NCBI GenBank assembly: GCA_965601825.1
Contig: OZ271839.1
Location: 806,001 to 870,000 of the forward strand
DNA from: HXMU1420-13 sp965601825
GTDB lineage: Bacteria > Bacteroidota > Rhodothermia > Balneolales > Balneolaceae
Direction of reading: 5' to 3'
DNA: 64,000 nt
In this document: positions 25,680-34,559 of the stretch, piece by piece
Numbering within the stretch: position 1 is the stretch's first letter
How the letters are laid out: the number at the start of each line of letters is the position of its first letter
Program-made: the position numbers and the translations under genes
Notes under the pieces: model-generated
Database searches by the model: none
Seen by the model: the letters and a program-made list of their open reading frames with translations, nothing else
Told to the model about the DNA's origin: nothing

Positions 25680-27179
25680 ATGAGATTTCCTCGCTCATGT
25701 GGCACGCTTGTACATCCTATTTCTTTTCCGGGCAAATATGGTATAGGTGATTTTGGGTACGAAGCACGCACATTTATCGACTTTTTAGAACGGACTAATC
25801 AAACAATCTGGCAGGTGCTTCCTTTAACACCAACTGGTTATGGTAATTCACCATATGCTAGTTATTCTGCTTTTGCAGGTAACGCATATTTGATTAGTCC
25901 GGATATTCTGATTGAAAAAAAGCTACTAACAAAAGCTGAGGTTGCGGAAACAGAATTGCCTTCAGAATTAGTAGCTAATTACGATTCTGCATTCAAAAAC
26001 AAAGACAAACTTTTTGCTTTGGCTTGCGAGCGTTTTTATGCTGAATTAGATAAAGAGGAAGAAAAAAAGTTTAATTCTTTTATAAGGGCTAATAAACATT
26101 GGTTAGATGATTACGCGTTGTTTATGTCTTGTGGTCAGCATCATGGGATGCAACCATGGAATACCTGGGAAAAGGATATTGCGCAAAGAAAACCTGAAGC
26201 TCTCAAGAAGTATAAAAGAAAATATCGGGACGATATTCGCTTAATCAACTGGTTGCAGTACGAATTTATGAATCAGTGGAATGCACTGAAAAGTTATGCT
26301 AACAATAAGAATATTCGTGTTGTTGGAGACATCCCGATTTTCGTCGACCACAATAGTGCTGATGTTTGGGCAAATCCACAATATTTCGCGGTAGATAAAG
26401 ATGGAAATCGAACGTTAGTTGCAGGAGTGCCACCTGATTACTTCAGTGAAACCGGCCAGCTATGGGGAAATCCTCAATACAACTGGAAAGCACTTGAAAA
26501 AGATGGTTTTTCATGGTGGGTAGATCGTTTTAAGCATATGTTCAGTACTTGTGACGCTATTCGGGTAGATCATTTCCGTGGATTTGATGCTTATTGGGAA
26601 GTGAAAGCAAGTGAAACAACCGCTATAAATGGAAAGTGGGTTAAAGGTCCTGGCGAAAAACTCTTCAGTACCATATTGGAAGAATGTGGCGAATTGCCAA
26701 TTATCGCTGAAGATTTAGGTTTTGTAACCGAAGGTGTTGAAAAGTTGCGTGACAATTTTGCTTTTCCAGGAATGAAGATTATCCAGTTTGCCTTCGATGC
26801 AGACTCTGCAAACAGTTTCTTGCCTCACAATTACCCTCAAAACTGCGTGGCATATTCTGGAACTCACGATAATGACACTTCTATTGGGTGGTACAATACA
26901 GCACCTGAAAAAGAAAAGCACAATGCGAGAGTGTACACTAAGAGTGATGGTTCGCGCATAAATTGGGATTTTATTCGTCTGGGGATGTTATCAGTTGCTG
27001 ATCAGGCAATTTTTCCTCTTCAAGATTTCATGAACTTAGGCGGTGAACATCGAATGAACTTTCCCGGTACCTCCTCAGGTAATTGGCTTTGGAGATATAC
27101 TCACGATATGTTGAACCATGTTGATGAGGAGAGAATAAACGCTCTCATTGAGCTAGGAAACAGAAAAAATATCTCTTGA
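25680..27179 (+). CDS. malQ: 4-alpha-glucanotransferase (amylomaltase)
   Basis: 499 residues, GH77, the compact bacterial form. Transfers glucan chains between maltodextrins. Seen: RSCGTLVHPISFPGKYGIGDFG at the start, WQVLPLTPTGYGNSPY, VVGDIPIFVDHNSADVWA, nucleophile region AIRVDHFRGFDAYWE, acid/base PIIAEDLGFVT, and SGTHDNDTSIGWY. It follows glgB after 8 bases, so it likely works with GlgB and GlgP in building and degrading glycogen. Confidence 0.98.
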   Translation: MRFPRSCGTLVHPISFPGKYGIGDFGYEARTFIDFLERTNQTIWQVLPLTPTGYGNSPYASYSAFAGNAYLISPDILIEKKLLTKAEVAETELPSELVANYDSAFKNKDKLFALACERFYAELDKEEEKKFNSFIRANKHWLDDYALFMSCGQHHGMQPWNTWEKDIAQRKPEALKKYKRKYRDDIRLINWLQYEFMNQWNALKSYANNKNIRVVGDIPIFVDHNSADVWANPQYFAVDKDGNRTLVAGVPPDYFSETGQLWGNPQYNWKALEKDGFSWWVDRFKHMFSTCDAIRVDHFRGFDAYWEVKASETTAINGKWVKGPGEKLFSTILEECGELPIIAEDLGFVTEGVEKLRDNFAFPGMKIIQFAFDADSANSFLPHNYPQNCVAYSGTHDNDTSIGWYNTAPEKEKHNARVYTKSDGSRINWDFIRLGMLSVADQAIFPLQDFMNLGGEHRMNFPGTSSGNWLWRYTHDMLNHVDEERINALIELGNRKNIS

Positions 27180-27240
27180 AGCTGATCCTTTATAAAAATT
27201 GCGTTTTTGAGTATATTCCAAGCTTTGAAAAATTAGTTTT

Positions 27241-28059
27241 ATGCCTTTTTCGTTAAACAATCTACCTAAGAGAACCGCAAAACCAAGAACGAATGGTATC
27301 ACCCTTGTTCTTGATAAAGGGTACAGTATCCGTCAAACTGAAGATTTTTGCGACGTTTGTGCAGAATATATTGACGTTGTGAAATTAGGATGGGGAACAT
27401 CATATGTTACTCCGCGCCTTGAAGAGAAGCTCGCTGTATATCGCGATGCAGGAATTCCCGTTTATTTCGGAGGCACTCTTTTTGAAGCTTATATGCTTCG
27501 AAATCAGTTAGATGCTTATGTTAAGCTTCTAAATAAATATGATATTAATTGCCTTGAAGTTTCAAATGGTACAATCTGGATTTCTGATGAAAAGAAACAA
27601 CAGATTATCAGAGACTTGAGTCAAGATTTCAAAGTACTTTCAGAAGTAGGTTCAAAAAATCCAAATGAAATAATTCCTCCATATAAATGGGTGAAAATTA
27701 TTGAAAAAGAACTTGAAGCCGGAGCAAATAAGGTTATTTGTGAAGCTCGTGAAAGTGGAACCGTTGGTGTATTCAGGCCAAATGGAGAGGTTAGATCAGG
27801 TTTAATCGAAGAGATAACCGATCAAATTCCAGTCGAGAACTTAATATTCGAAGCCCCTAAAAAAGAGCAGCAAGTTTGGTTCATCAAAAAATACGGAAGC
27901 AACGTTAATCTGGGAAATATCCAACCAGAAGAAGTAATACCTTTAGAGACACTGCGATTAGGTTTACGTAGTGACACCTTAATGGACTTTTATTCACTGG
28001 ATGAGAACAGTGAATTAGATCAAGTAATAAAAGAGAACTCAATCTCAAACGAAGATTAA
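27241..28059 (+). CDS. comA: Phosphosulfolactate synthase (ComA) family protein
   Basis: 272 residues. ComA adds sulfite to phosphoenolpyruvate in the archaeal coenzyme M pathway; bacterial relatives occur in organisms that lack coenzyme M. The TIM-barrel family pattern is visible: TLVLDKGYSIRQTEDF, EYIDVVKLGWGTSYV, VYFGGTLFEAYML, CLEVSNGTIWIS, GANKVICEAR, and the C-terminal LIFEAPKKEQQVWFIKKYG with NLGNIQPEEVIPLETLR. The gene starts 61 bases after malQ and is 9 bases ahead of the GT5 gene, so it is probably in the glucan operon. Its role there is unclear; sulfolactate or another PEP-derived product is possible. Confidence 0.85.
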   Translation: MPFSLNNLPKRTAKPRTNGITLVLDKGYSIRQTEDFCDVCAEYIDVVKLGWGTSYVTPRLEEKLAVYRDAGIPVYFGGTLFEAYMLRNQLDAYVKLLNKYDINCLEVSNGTIWISDEKKQQIIRDLSQDFKVLSEVGSKNPNEIIPPYKWVKIIEKELEAGANKVICEARESGTVGVFRPNGEVRSGLIEEITDQIPVENLIFEAPKKEQQVWFIKKYGSNVNLGNIQPEEVIPLETLRLGLRSDTLMDFYSLDENSELDQVIKENSISNED

Positions 28060-28068
28060 AAATCATCT

Positions 28069-28866
28069 ATGAAAATATTATACGCGGCGGCAGAAATTTC
28101 TCCCTTTGCTAGAATGACATATACCGCCGATTTGTTGCGCTTTCTTCCCGCATCATTGCAAGACAAGGGATTTGAAATTCGCATTCTACTCCCAAAATAC
28201 GGCACGATTAACGATCGCCGAAATAGACTACATGAGGTGATCAGACTTTCCGGTATAGAGGTTGAGGTTGGCGATACCCGTGAAAGCATGAGAATTAAAG
28301 TTGCGAGTATACCGAACGCAAAGCTTCAGGTTTATTTCCTGGATAATGACACCTATTTCAAGCGAAAAGGAATGTTCATTGATCCTAAAAATGAAAAATT
28401 TTATCCCGATAACGCAGAAAGGTTGGCTTTCTACAATAAAGGTGTACTGGAAACAGTTATGAAACTCGGTTGGCAACCAGACATTATTCATTGTCATGAT
28501 TGGCCGGCTGGTTTAATTCCATTACTGGTAAAAACTAAATATAAAGACACTGAGCTTTTTAAGAATACACAGATTGTTTACAATCTTCATCACCCGGAGA
28601 ACGAAGGACATGGTGATACAGCAAAAATTCTTGAACTCCTTGGCTTACCAGAAGATGTGAATATCAATGAGTTAACTGAAAATGGTAAAGTAGATTTATT
28701 GAAACTTGGTTTAAAATACAGCGACCATGTTGTGACAGGTAATTATCTGAGAGATGAATTTGATGAGCTGTTCAAAGAGTTAGGTATCACTCCAAAACAA
28801 ATTCAAGGTTCGCCAGAAGATGTTTCAAGTAAATTTGCTGATTATTATAGAGTAATTGCTGAATAA
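28069..28866 (+). CDS. GT5 glycogen/starch synthase-like protein (N-terminal domain only)
   Basis: 265 residues; full GlgA has about 475, so only the N-terminal starch-synthase catalytic domain is present. Seen: MKILYAAAEISPF, FEIRILLPKYGTIND, DIIHCHDWPAGLIPLL, QIVYNLHHPENEGH. The C-terminal GT1 domain, with the donor-binding part and catalytic glutamate, is absent, and the N-terminal KTGGLADV motif reads ARMTYTADL, so the ADP-glucose-binding Lys is missing. Short GT5-only proteins of this type are common in Bacteroidota. Activity alone is doubtful; it may be regulatory or need a partner. It is the last gene of glgB-malQ-comA-GT5. Confidence 0.85.
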   Translation: MKILYAAAEISPFARMTYTADLLRFLPASLQDKGFEIRILLPKYGTINDRRNRLHEVIRLSGIEVEVGDTRESMRIKVASIPNAKLQVYFLDNDTYFKRKGMFIDPKNEKFYPDNAERLAFYNKGVLETVMKLGWQPDIIHCHDWPAGLIPLLVKTKYKDTELFKNTQIVYNLHHPENEGHGDTAKILELLGLPEDVNINELTENGKVDLLKLGLKYSDHVVTGNYLRDEFDELFKELGITPKQIQGSPEDVSSKFADYYRVIAE

Positions 28867-28890
28867 GCATAAACATCAAGATTGTTATTA

Positions 28891-30108
28891 ATGATTAAAA
28901 AAATAGAAGCTGCCCGAAGAGGGCAGCTTGTCTTGTCTTTATTAGTTCTGTTTGTCTTTGTTTCCTGTAAAGAGAGTGGAAGCATCGGTTCTAGTTTTGT
29001 CCCAACATCTGAAGTAATTACCGATACACTTAATCTTGGTGCTATAAATGTAGTAGATGGTGATCCCTACTTAGGAAGGATTACATTTTCACCAGTTGGT
29101 GAATTCGATGACCCACTTTTTGGTACAACTTCATCGATAGCATTTTTTAAACCAGGTATTAATAAAGTCGATACTGCAACTATTGCTGAAACTGACAGAT
29201 TAGTACTACGTTTATCGGTTAATACAGTTACTATTATTGGTGATCAAGAAACCAATCCTGCTTTTAATATTTATGAAGTAAATGATTTTTGGAGAGGATC
29301 AACCTATAAAAAATCTGATTCTGTTGGAGTAAATGGATGGCCAATAACTGCGCCAAACACATTAGTAGGAAGCTTCAATTATCTTCAAGTTGATACTGCT
29401 GGGATTGTTGATGTAGAACTTACAGGAGATTGGAAGGACGACTTTAGAACTATTTATAATAGTGAAGACGCTAATAGAGATTCTACTTATAGATTCGAGA
29501 ACTTTGGCTTAGCTCTGACTCCTGACCCAAATATGAATGAAATAATCCATTTCAATTTTGGCGCCAGTGATTTATTAATTATTGATGCAGCTCAAGATAC
29601 AACAACCAATCCTATCATTGACTGGGCTTACGATGTAACTACATCGGTTGGCAGTAATACAAATGAGACCATTCAGCTATCAAGTATTTTAGAACCATAT
29701 CTGACTCTGGATATGGAAACTTTAGCGCAGCAGCTGGATAACAATAATATTGTTAGAGCTGAATTAATTATGGTGGCAGACACCACACAACTTGATGCTA
29801 CATTGGCTCCAAATCAGAGTAGGTTATCACCTATTCCACTAAACATGCAGATCGGACCGCTTAATGATATACCATATCAACTGGGTTTTAATTCTACTAA
29901 TCTGCTCTCTACTTATTCTGGTGGAGTTTATAACTTTGACATTACCGGTATTTTTAATGCCTCTATTTTTGGTGATGTAGATATTTCTGAGACCTACATC
30001 TATGCTAATCAAAACAATGGAATTTACAGTAATACCGTTGTTTACGGATTAAATGCTGATGATAATCTGCAGCCTAAAATTATTGTCTATTACTTGGAGA
30101 GTGAATAA
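28891..30108 (+). CDS. DUF4270-type lipoprotein
   Basis: 405 residues from the ATG at 28891 (a TTG at 28882 is also in frame). A lipoprotein signal peptide with RRGQ before a hydrophobic stretch ends in FVSC, with Cys at about residue 26, then KESGSIGSSF. The body is beta-rich and matches my memory of the DUF4270 family (FGTTSSIAFF, NFGLALTP, YANQNNGIYSN); function unknown. A strong hairpin sits in codons 6-13 (see separate entry). It is followed 6 bases later by a barrel gene. Neighbourhood with the GT5 gene is, as far as I remember, common in Bacteroidota. Confidence 0.8.
   Translation: MIKKIEAARRGQLVLSLLVLFVFVSCKESGSIGSSFVPTSEVITDTLNLGAINVVDGDPYLGRITFSPVGEFDDPLFGTTSSIAFFKPGINKVDTATIAETDRLVLRLSVNTVTIIGDQETNPAFNIYEVNDFWRGSTYKKSDSVGVNGWPITAPNTLVGSFNYLQVDTAGIVDVELTGDWKDDFRTIYNSEDANRDSTYRFENFGLALTPDPNMNEIIHFNFGASDLLIIDAAQDTTTNPIIDWAYDVTTSVGSNTNETIQLSSILEPYLTLDMETLAQQLDNNNIVRAELIMVADTTQLDATLAPNQSRLSPIPLNMQIGPLNDIPYQLGFNSTNLLSTYSGGVYNFDITGIFNASIFGDVDISETYIYANQNNGIYSNTVVYGLNADDNLQPKIIVYYLESE
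28907..28929 (+). other. Strong hairpin inside the start of the DUF4270 gene
   Basis: A perfect 9-base-pair stem (AAGCTGCCC with GGGCAGCTT) and 5-base loop (GAAGA), followed by T-rich but interrupted sequence (GTCTTGTCTTTATT). It lies 17 bases into the coding region and about 40 bases after the GT5 stop, so it could act as operon terminator or attenuator. Confidence 0.5.
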
Positions 30109-30114
30109 AACAGT

Positions 30115-31425
30115 ATGAATATTTTGAAAAACACATCACACCTATTTGCGATTATCATACTGTGTTCACTTACAATCACTAATGTAAAAGCGCAGTCCAG
30201 TACCAGAACTTCAGAAATACAATCGGGATCAATTTATTCTACCTTTGGATTTGGTTCTCCAGTAGATGTTTCTAATTCGGCCTATCTCTCACAAGGTATC
30301 CTCGGGTTAACCGATATAAGTAAGCAAACTAGTAACATTGCCAATCCGGCAATTTGGGCCAATACATTTTTAACCCATGCTACAACTGGTGTAAATTTAG
30401 TTCAATCAAATATTGAAGGAAATGGACAGAATGCTACGAATTTCTTATTTGAACCAGGCTTTATCCATGTAAGTTTGCCGGTTAAACCGGGAAAAATTGG
30501 TCTTTCAGTTGGATTATATCCATATACAAGAGCTAATTATGTTGAAAAAACAGTTGGTGATTTCTTAACGGATGGAAGAACAATTTCATTTAATAATGAA
30601 ATTCAAACTATTGGTGGCATTAACAAGTTTGAAGTTGGCGTCGGCTTTAAGCTAACTGATAACATTAGCATTGGTTATGCTCCGTCGGTTGTGTTTTTAA
30701 CTCAGACTAAATCTGAAAATTTTATTTTTAGTGAAGTAGGCTTTCGTGATACGTTTCAGGAAAAAGTTTATAGTGGATCGTCATTATCGCATAGATTTGG
30801 GCTAACATTTACAAGGAGCAGTTTATTAAATGATAATGATAAACTATCTGTTGGAGCGACTTTAAATGCACCTTTTGAAATAGATATTGAGGAGTCTTTC
30901 TCATCAACAAAAAATGTTAGCGGCAATAATGAGTCTGTTGACATAACCAGGACAAATAATTCGGGAACTCTATCCTTACCAACTGAATATGCCTTGGGTA
31001 TTGGTTATGCACCAAGTTCTATTGTTAATATTTCGGCAGAAGCACAAATCCAAAATTGGAGTGAATACGAAAATTCATTAGACCCAAATTCTGTTAATAA
31101 TATGGTTAATCGCCTAAAAGTTGGCTTTGGTGGAGAATATCACCCATACAAAACAAACATTGGTACATTTTTGTCAAGTTTTAAGTATTCTTTGGGTGTA
31201 TCGTATGATACTGGTCATCTGAGTATAGCTGGCGAAGATATACAAACAATTTGGTTCAACTCGGGCATCGGGATTCCATCAAGAATAGCATCCTTTATTG
31301 ATTTTAGTTTTCAATATGGGATAAGAGGGAATTCAACTTCAACTGTTTTCCAGGAAAATATCTGGGCTGTTGGTATGTCTGTTAGCTTAAGCGAACTAAT
31401 GTTTGTAAGACCTAAGCTCAGATAA
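30115..31425 (+). CDS. Outer-membrane beta-barrel protein, FadL/OmpP1-like
   Basis: 436 residues with a signal peptide (1-26, cleavage after NVKAQ). Early motif SIYSTFGFGSPVDVSNSAYLSQGILG and SNIANPAIWAN recalls FadL/OmpP1-type barrels. The remainder alternates in strand-like stretches of about 10 residues ending in Arg rather than Phe. Function unknown; FadL members carry hydrophobic molecules. It lies 6 bases after the DUF4270 lipoprotein and 66 bases before a TPR protein; the three may form an envelope unit. Confidence 0.72.
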   Translation: MNILKNTSHLFAIIILCSLTITNVKAQSSTRTSEIQSGSIYSTFGFGSPVDVSNSAYLSQGILGLTDISKQTSNIANPAIWANTFLTHATTGVNLVQSNIEGNGQNATNFLFEPGFIHVSLPVKPGKIGLSVGLYPYTRANYVEKTVGDFLTDGRTISFNNEIQTIGGINKFEVGVGFKLTDNISIGYAPSVVFLTQTKSENFIFSEVGFRDTFQEKVYSGSSLSHRFGLTFTRSSLLNDNDKLSVGATLNAPFEIDIEESFSSTKNVSGNNESVDITRTNNSGTLSLPTEYALGIGYAPSSIVNISAEAQIQNWSEYENSLDPNSVNNMVNRLKVGFGGEYHPYKTNIGTFLSSFKYSLGVSYDTGHLSIAGEDIQTIWFNSGIGIPSRIASFIDFSFQYGIRGNSTSTVFQENIWAVGMSVSLSELMFVRPKLR

Positions 31426-31491
31426 TTTTTAAATAATAATAGAATTACTACGAGAGTTTATATACTGAACTAACGAATAAAATAAATAGCA

Positions 31492-32835
31492 ATGAAAGCA
31501 CTATTATCAATATTAGGGATTATTTTAATTGGAGCTTCGGGTTTGCAGGCTCAGGACGATTGTAATCCAAATCCACCGCAAAATATGAATGAGATTTCTG
31601 CTTATTCTATTTTTCAATCGAATTACAGTAATGGAGATTATCCTTTTGCCTTACAAATAGGTCGATGGATGCTTTGTAAAAAACCTACTTCAATTGAAGG
31701 TATTCCTCCGGGACGATTTAGCCTTTCAGCTCAGTACAACAAATTCATCAGGATGTATACTGAAATTGGATTGTCGAAAAGTGATCCAAGTGAAAAAGAA
31801 GCGTTTTTAGATTCAGCACAATTCTTGTTTACAAATCTACTTGAAGACTTTTCTGAAGAAGAAGTAGACAAATATGAAGTGCTTCAACGAAGAAGTCGTT
31901 TCTTCTTAGAAAATTACAATAGTATTCAAAACGGTTTACAAAAAGCATATGCTGATATTGAGACCTTATTTGAAATGGATACTGAGAAAACTACCTCAGA
32001 TTTTGATGGTTATTATGTTCGCTTGATGATTGAAAATATGTCAAGAGATGATGCTAGGAAAGATGAATTGATCGAAACCATTGATGCGGCTACTCCATTT
32101 GCTAGCCCTGATATTCTTGCATTTTTCGATGAAACCTTAAATGATGCGTTCAGTTCACCAGAAGAAAGATTGGAATTCTGCGGTGGTAAACTAGAAGAAA
32201 ACCCAAATTCATTAACAGATCTTCAGTGTGTGGCTGATGCATATGAAGCATTAAATATGCAGGCTGAATTAATCGAGACCTTGAAGAAAATTCATGAAAT
32301 TAACCCAACATTTGATAGCGCTCTGAAGTTAGCAGATGTTGAACAAGGTAATGCAGTGTATGATGAGGCTGCTGAATTATATAAAGAAGCTCTTGAAAAA
32401 GCTCCATCTGATCAGGACAAAAAAGAAATTAATATTGATCTGGCGGATGTGTATATCAGCATGAATGATTTGCAAACCGCAAGGCGATATGTTCGTGCAG
32501 CCATAGCTATCGATGAAAATTATGGCCTGGCTTACATTAAAATGGCTGCAATTTATGGTGAGGCTATTACAAGTTGTACATCAGAAAGAAAACTTGAGGC
32601 ATTCGATAGAGTGGTTTACTGGTTAGTAATCGATTACTTAAACAAAGCGAAAGAAGTTGATCGAAACACTACAAATACTGTAAATAGCCAGTTGGCAACA
32701 TATGAAGCAGTAACACCATCAACTGAGGATAAGTTTTTTACTCTTGGTTATACAGAACAGACAAAAAATGTTGATATAGATTCTTCTTTGAATCCATGCT
32801 ACGGCTGGATTGACGAATCTACCACTGTTAGATAG
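31492..32835 (+). CDS. Exported tetratricopeptide-repeat protein
   Basis: 447 residues with a signal peptide (1-20, ending SGLQAQ) and Cys soon after the cleavage site. The body is helical; TPR-like pairs are clear at about residues 260-360 (DSALKLADVEQGNAVYDEAAELYKEAL, INIDLADVYISMNDLQTARRYVRAAIAID, YGLAYIKMAAIYGEA). It contains several scattered cysteines, unusual for a cytoplasmic protein and fitting the periplasm. Likely a scaffold for the envelope proteins encoded upstream; partners unknown. A strong terminator follows. Confidence 0.8.
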   Translation: MKALLSILGIILIGASGLQAQDDCNPNPPQNMNEISAYSIFQSNYSNGDYPFALQIGRWMLCKKPTSIEGIPPGRFSLSAQYNKFIRMYTEIGLSKSDPSEKEAFLDSAQFLFTNLLEDFSEEEVDKYEVLQRRSRFFLENYNSIQNGLQKAYADIETLFEMDTEKTTSDFDGYYVRLMIENMSRDDARKDELIETIDAATPFASPDILAFFDETLNDAFSSPEERLEFCGGKLEENPNSLTDLQCVADAYEALNMQAELIETLKKIHEINPTFDSALKLADVEQGNAVYDEAAELYKEALEKAPSDQDKKEINIDLADVYISMNDLQTARRYVRAAIAIDENYGLAYIKMAAIYGEAITSCTSERKLEAFDRVVYWLVIDYLNKAKEVDRNTTNTVNSQLATYEAVTPSTEDKFFTLGYTEQTKNVDIDSSLNPCYGWIDESTTVR

Positions 32836-32880
32836 TTTGCTATCAGTTAAAACATTTGTATCTTTTCTCATCTTCTGAAA

Positions 32881-32913
32881 TGGGTGCGGAAATAGAGCCG
32901 CACCCAGTTTTTT
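32881..32913 (+). terminator. Rho-independent terminator before rho
   Basis: A perfect 9-base-pair GC-rich stem (TGGGTGCGG with CCGCACCCA), an 8-base loop and, after one G, six T. It closes the upstream lipoprotein/barrel/TPR unit. Confidence 0.85.
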
Positions 32914-32990
32914 CGCTCTCCTAAAAATATCAAAGTACCGTATTAAAAGGCTTTTCCGCTTAGGAGACTAGAAATCTGATAAACCAATTC

Positions 32991-34238
32991 ATGGCAAGAA
33001 ATAACAACAGAAAGAATTACGGAAATAAAAACCGCAATCGCGGGAAAAAGAATCGAGGGAATAAAAACCGAAACCGAAACAAGGGCGGTAATGTTTTTAT
33101 ACCAAAATTTTTCTGGAATAATAATCAGGGTGTAGCTGGTAGATATGCAGGTGTGCTGGAGATTAATGAGAAAGGTTGGGGTTTCATTCGAAAGCTGGAT
33201 TATGAATTTACCTACAATCCAAGAGACCCATTCTTAAAGCCTGAAGAAGTTAAGGCATTAGAACTTCGACAAGGTTTAATTCTTGAAGGAGAGTTCGAAG
33301 AAGATCATCAGGGGAATAAGCACGTTTATAATATCGATTCTGTAAACCATCAACCAGTTGAAGCTTGGACAAAGTGCTCGAGATTTGAGCGCCAAACTCC
33401 AATAATGCCTGTTGATTGGATTCGAATGGGCGATCGTGCAGATGATATTGAAATGCGTGTTATCGACTTAGTTGCTCCAATAGGAAAAGGTCAAAGAGCG
33501 CTTATTGTAGCTCCACCTAGAACTGGCAAGACCGTTTTACTTAAGCAGATTGCAAATTCAATTACGCAAAATAATCCGGATATTCATTTAAGTGTTCTTT
33601 TGGTAGATGAACGCCCGGAAGAGGTTACTGACTTCATCCGTTCTACAGATGCAGAAGTCTTTGCTTCATCAAACGATAAAAAGACTCAAAGCCATATCAG
33701 AATTACAGAGATGGCTCTCGGTTATGCAAAACGTAAAGCTGAAATGGGCGAAGATGCAGTGTTGCTCATTGATTCAATGACACGACTTGGCCGAGCTTAT
33801 AATGCAGTTCAAACGAATACAGGAAGAACGTTATCCGGTGGTTTGGATATTCGCGCTCTAGAAGTTCCAAAGAAGATATTTGGTTCAGCACGCAAGATTG
33901 AAGGTGGTGGATCACTCACAATCATTGCCACATGTTTGGTTGAGACAAATTCCAGAATGGACGACCTGATCTTTGAGGAATTCAAAGGGACGGGTAATAT
34001 GGAATTGGTGCTTGATCGCGAATTAGCAAATGATCGAATTTATCCGGCAATCAATATTACCGCGTCAGGAACAAGAAATGAAGACAAATTCATCACAGAT
34101 TCCCTGGAAGAGCGTAATATGGTGCGACGTTATCTCCTGAAAAAATCCCCAAGAGAATCAATGTTAGGGCTCCTGAAAGTTCTCAAAAATACAGAAAGCA
34201 ATCAGGAGCTTTTAAATCAAATTGCAGCTTTAGTTTAG
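32991..34238 (+). CDS. rho: Transcription termination factor Rho
   Basis: 415 residues, hexameric RNA helicase. The N-terminus (about 1-45) is Asn/Lys/Arg-rich low complexity (RNNNRKNYGNKNRNRG). An RNA-binding cold-shock-like domain follows (GVLEINEKGWGFIRKLDY), then the ATPase: GKGQRALIVAPPRTGKTVLLKQI (Walker A, about 178), LLVDERPEEVTD, VLLIDSMTRLGRAYN (Walker B), and GGGSLTIIATCLVETNSRMDD. It lacks the long N-terminal insertion seen in many Bacteroidota Rho proteins. Its stop overlaps the convergent rhodanese gene by 4 bases. Confidence 0.98.
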   Translation: MARNNNRKNYGNKNRNRGKKNRGNKNRNRNKGGNVFIPKFFWNNNQGVAGRYAGVLEINEKGWGFIRKLDYEFTYNPRDPFLKPEEVKALELRQGLILEGEFEEDHQGNKHVYNIDSVNHQPVEAWTKCSRFERQTPIMPVDWIRMGDRADDIEMRVIDLVAPIGKGQRALIVAPPRTGKTVLLKQIANSITQNNPDIHLSVLLVDERPEEVTDFIRSTDAEVFASSNDKKTQSHIRITEMALGYAKRKAEMGEDAVLLIDSMTRLGRAYNAVQTNTGRTLSGGLDIRALEVPKKIFGSARKIEGGGSLTIIATCLVETNSRMDDLIFEEFKGTGNMELVLDRELANDRIYPAINITASGTRNEDKFITDSLEERNMVRRYLLKKSPRESMLGLLKVLKNTESNQELLNQIAALV

Positions 34239-34555
34239 GCTACTGGAACGCTTGGATCGATATCTTTTCCCCAGGCTGTCATTCCACCTTTCAGGTTGCT
34301 TACGTTAGTAAAGCCGTTTGCTGTTAAAAACTCAACTGCTTTTGCACTACGTCCGCCAGCTCGGCACATTACTACCACTTCTGCATCTTTTTGGTTATCT
34401 AATTCAGCAACTCTATCCGGCAGTTCACCTAATGGAATGTGAACTCCATCCACATTAGAAACTTCATACTCCCATCCTTCGCGAACGTCCAATAGGAAAA
34501 AGTCTTCGTTAGCGTCTTTCTTTGCTTTTAAATCCTGAACAGTTATTTCTTTCAT
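34235..34555 (-). CDS. Rhodanese-like domain protein
   Basis: 106 residues, one rhodanese domain. DFFLLDVREGWEYEVSNVDGVHIPLGEL is the family's first half, and VVMCRAGGRSAKAVEFL is the active loop with the catalytic cysteine; NLKGGMTAWGK closes the fold. Sulfur transfer (thiosulfate or persulfide carrier) is the known family activity; the acceptor is unknown. It is the last gene of a minus-strand series, 4 bases after lptB. Confidence 0.93.
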   Translation of the reverse strand: MKEITVQDLKAKKDANEDFFLLDVREGWEYEVSNVDGVHIPLGELPDRVAELDNQKDAEVVVMCRAGGRSAKAVEFLTANGFTNVSNLKGGMTAWGKDIDPSVPVA

Positions 34556-34559
34556 CGGT

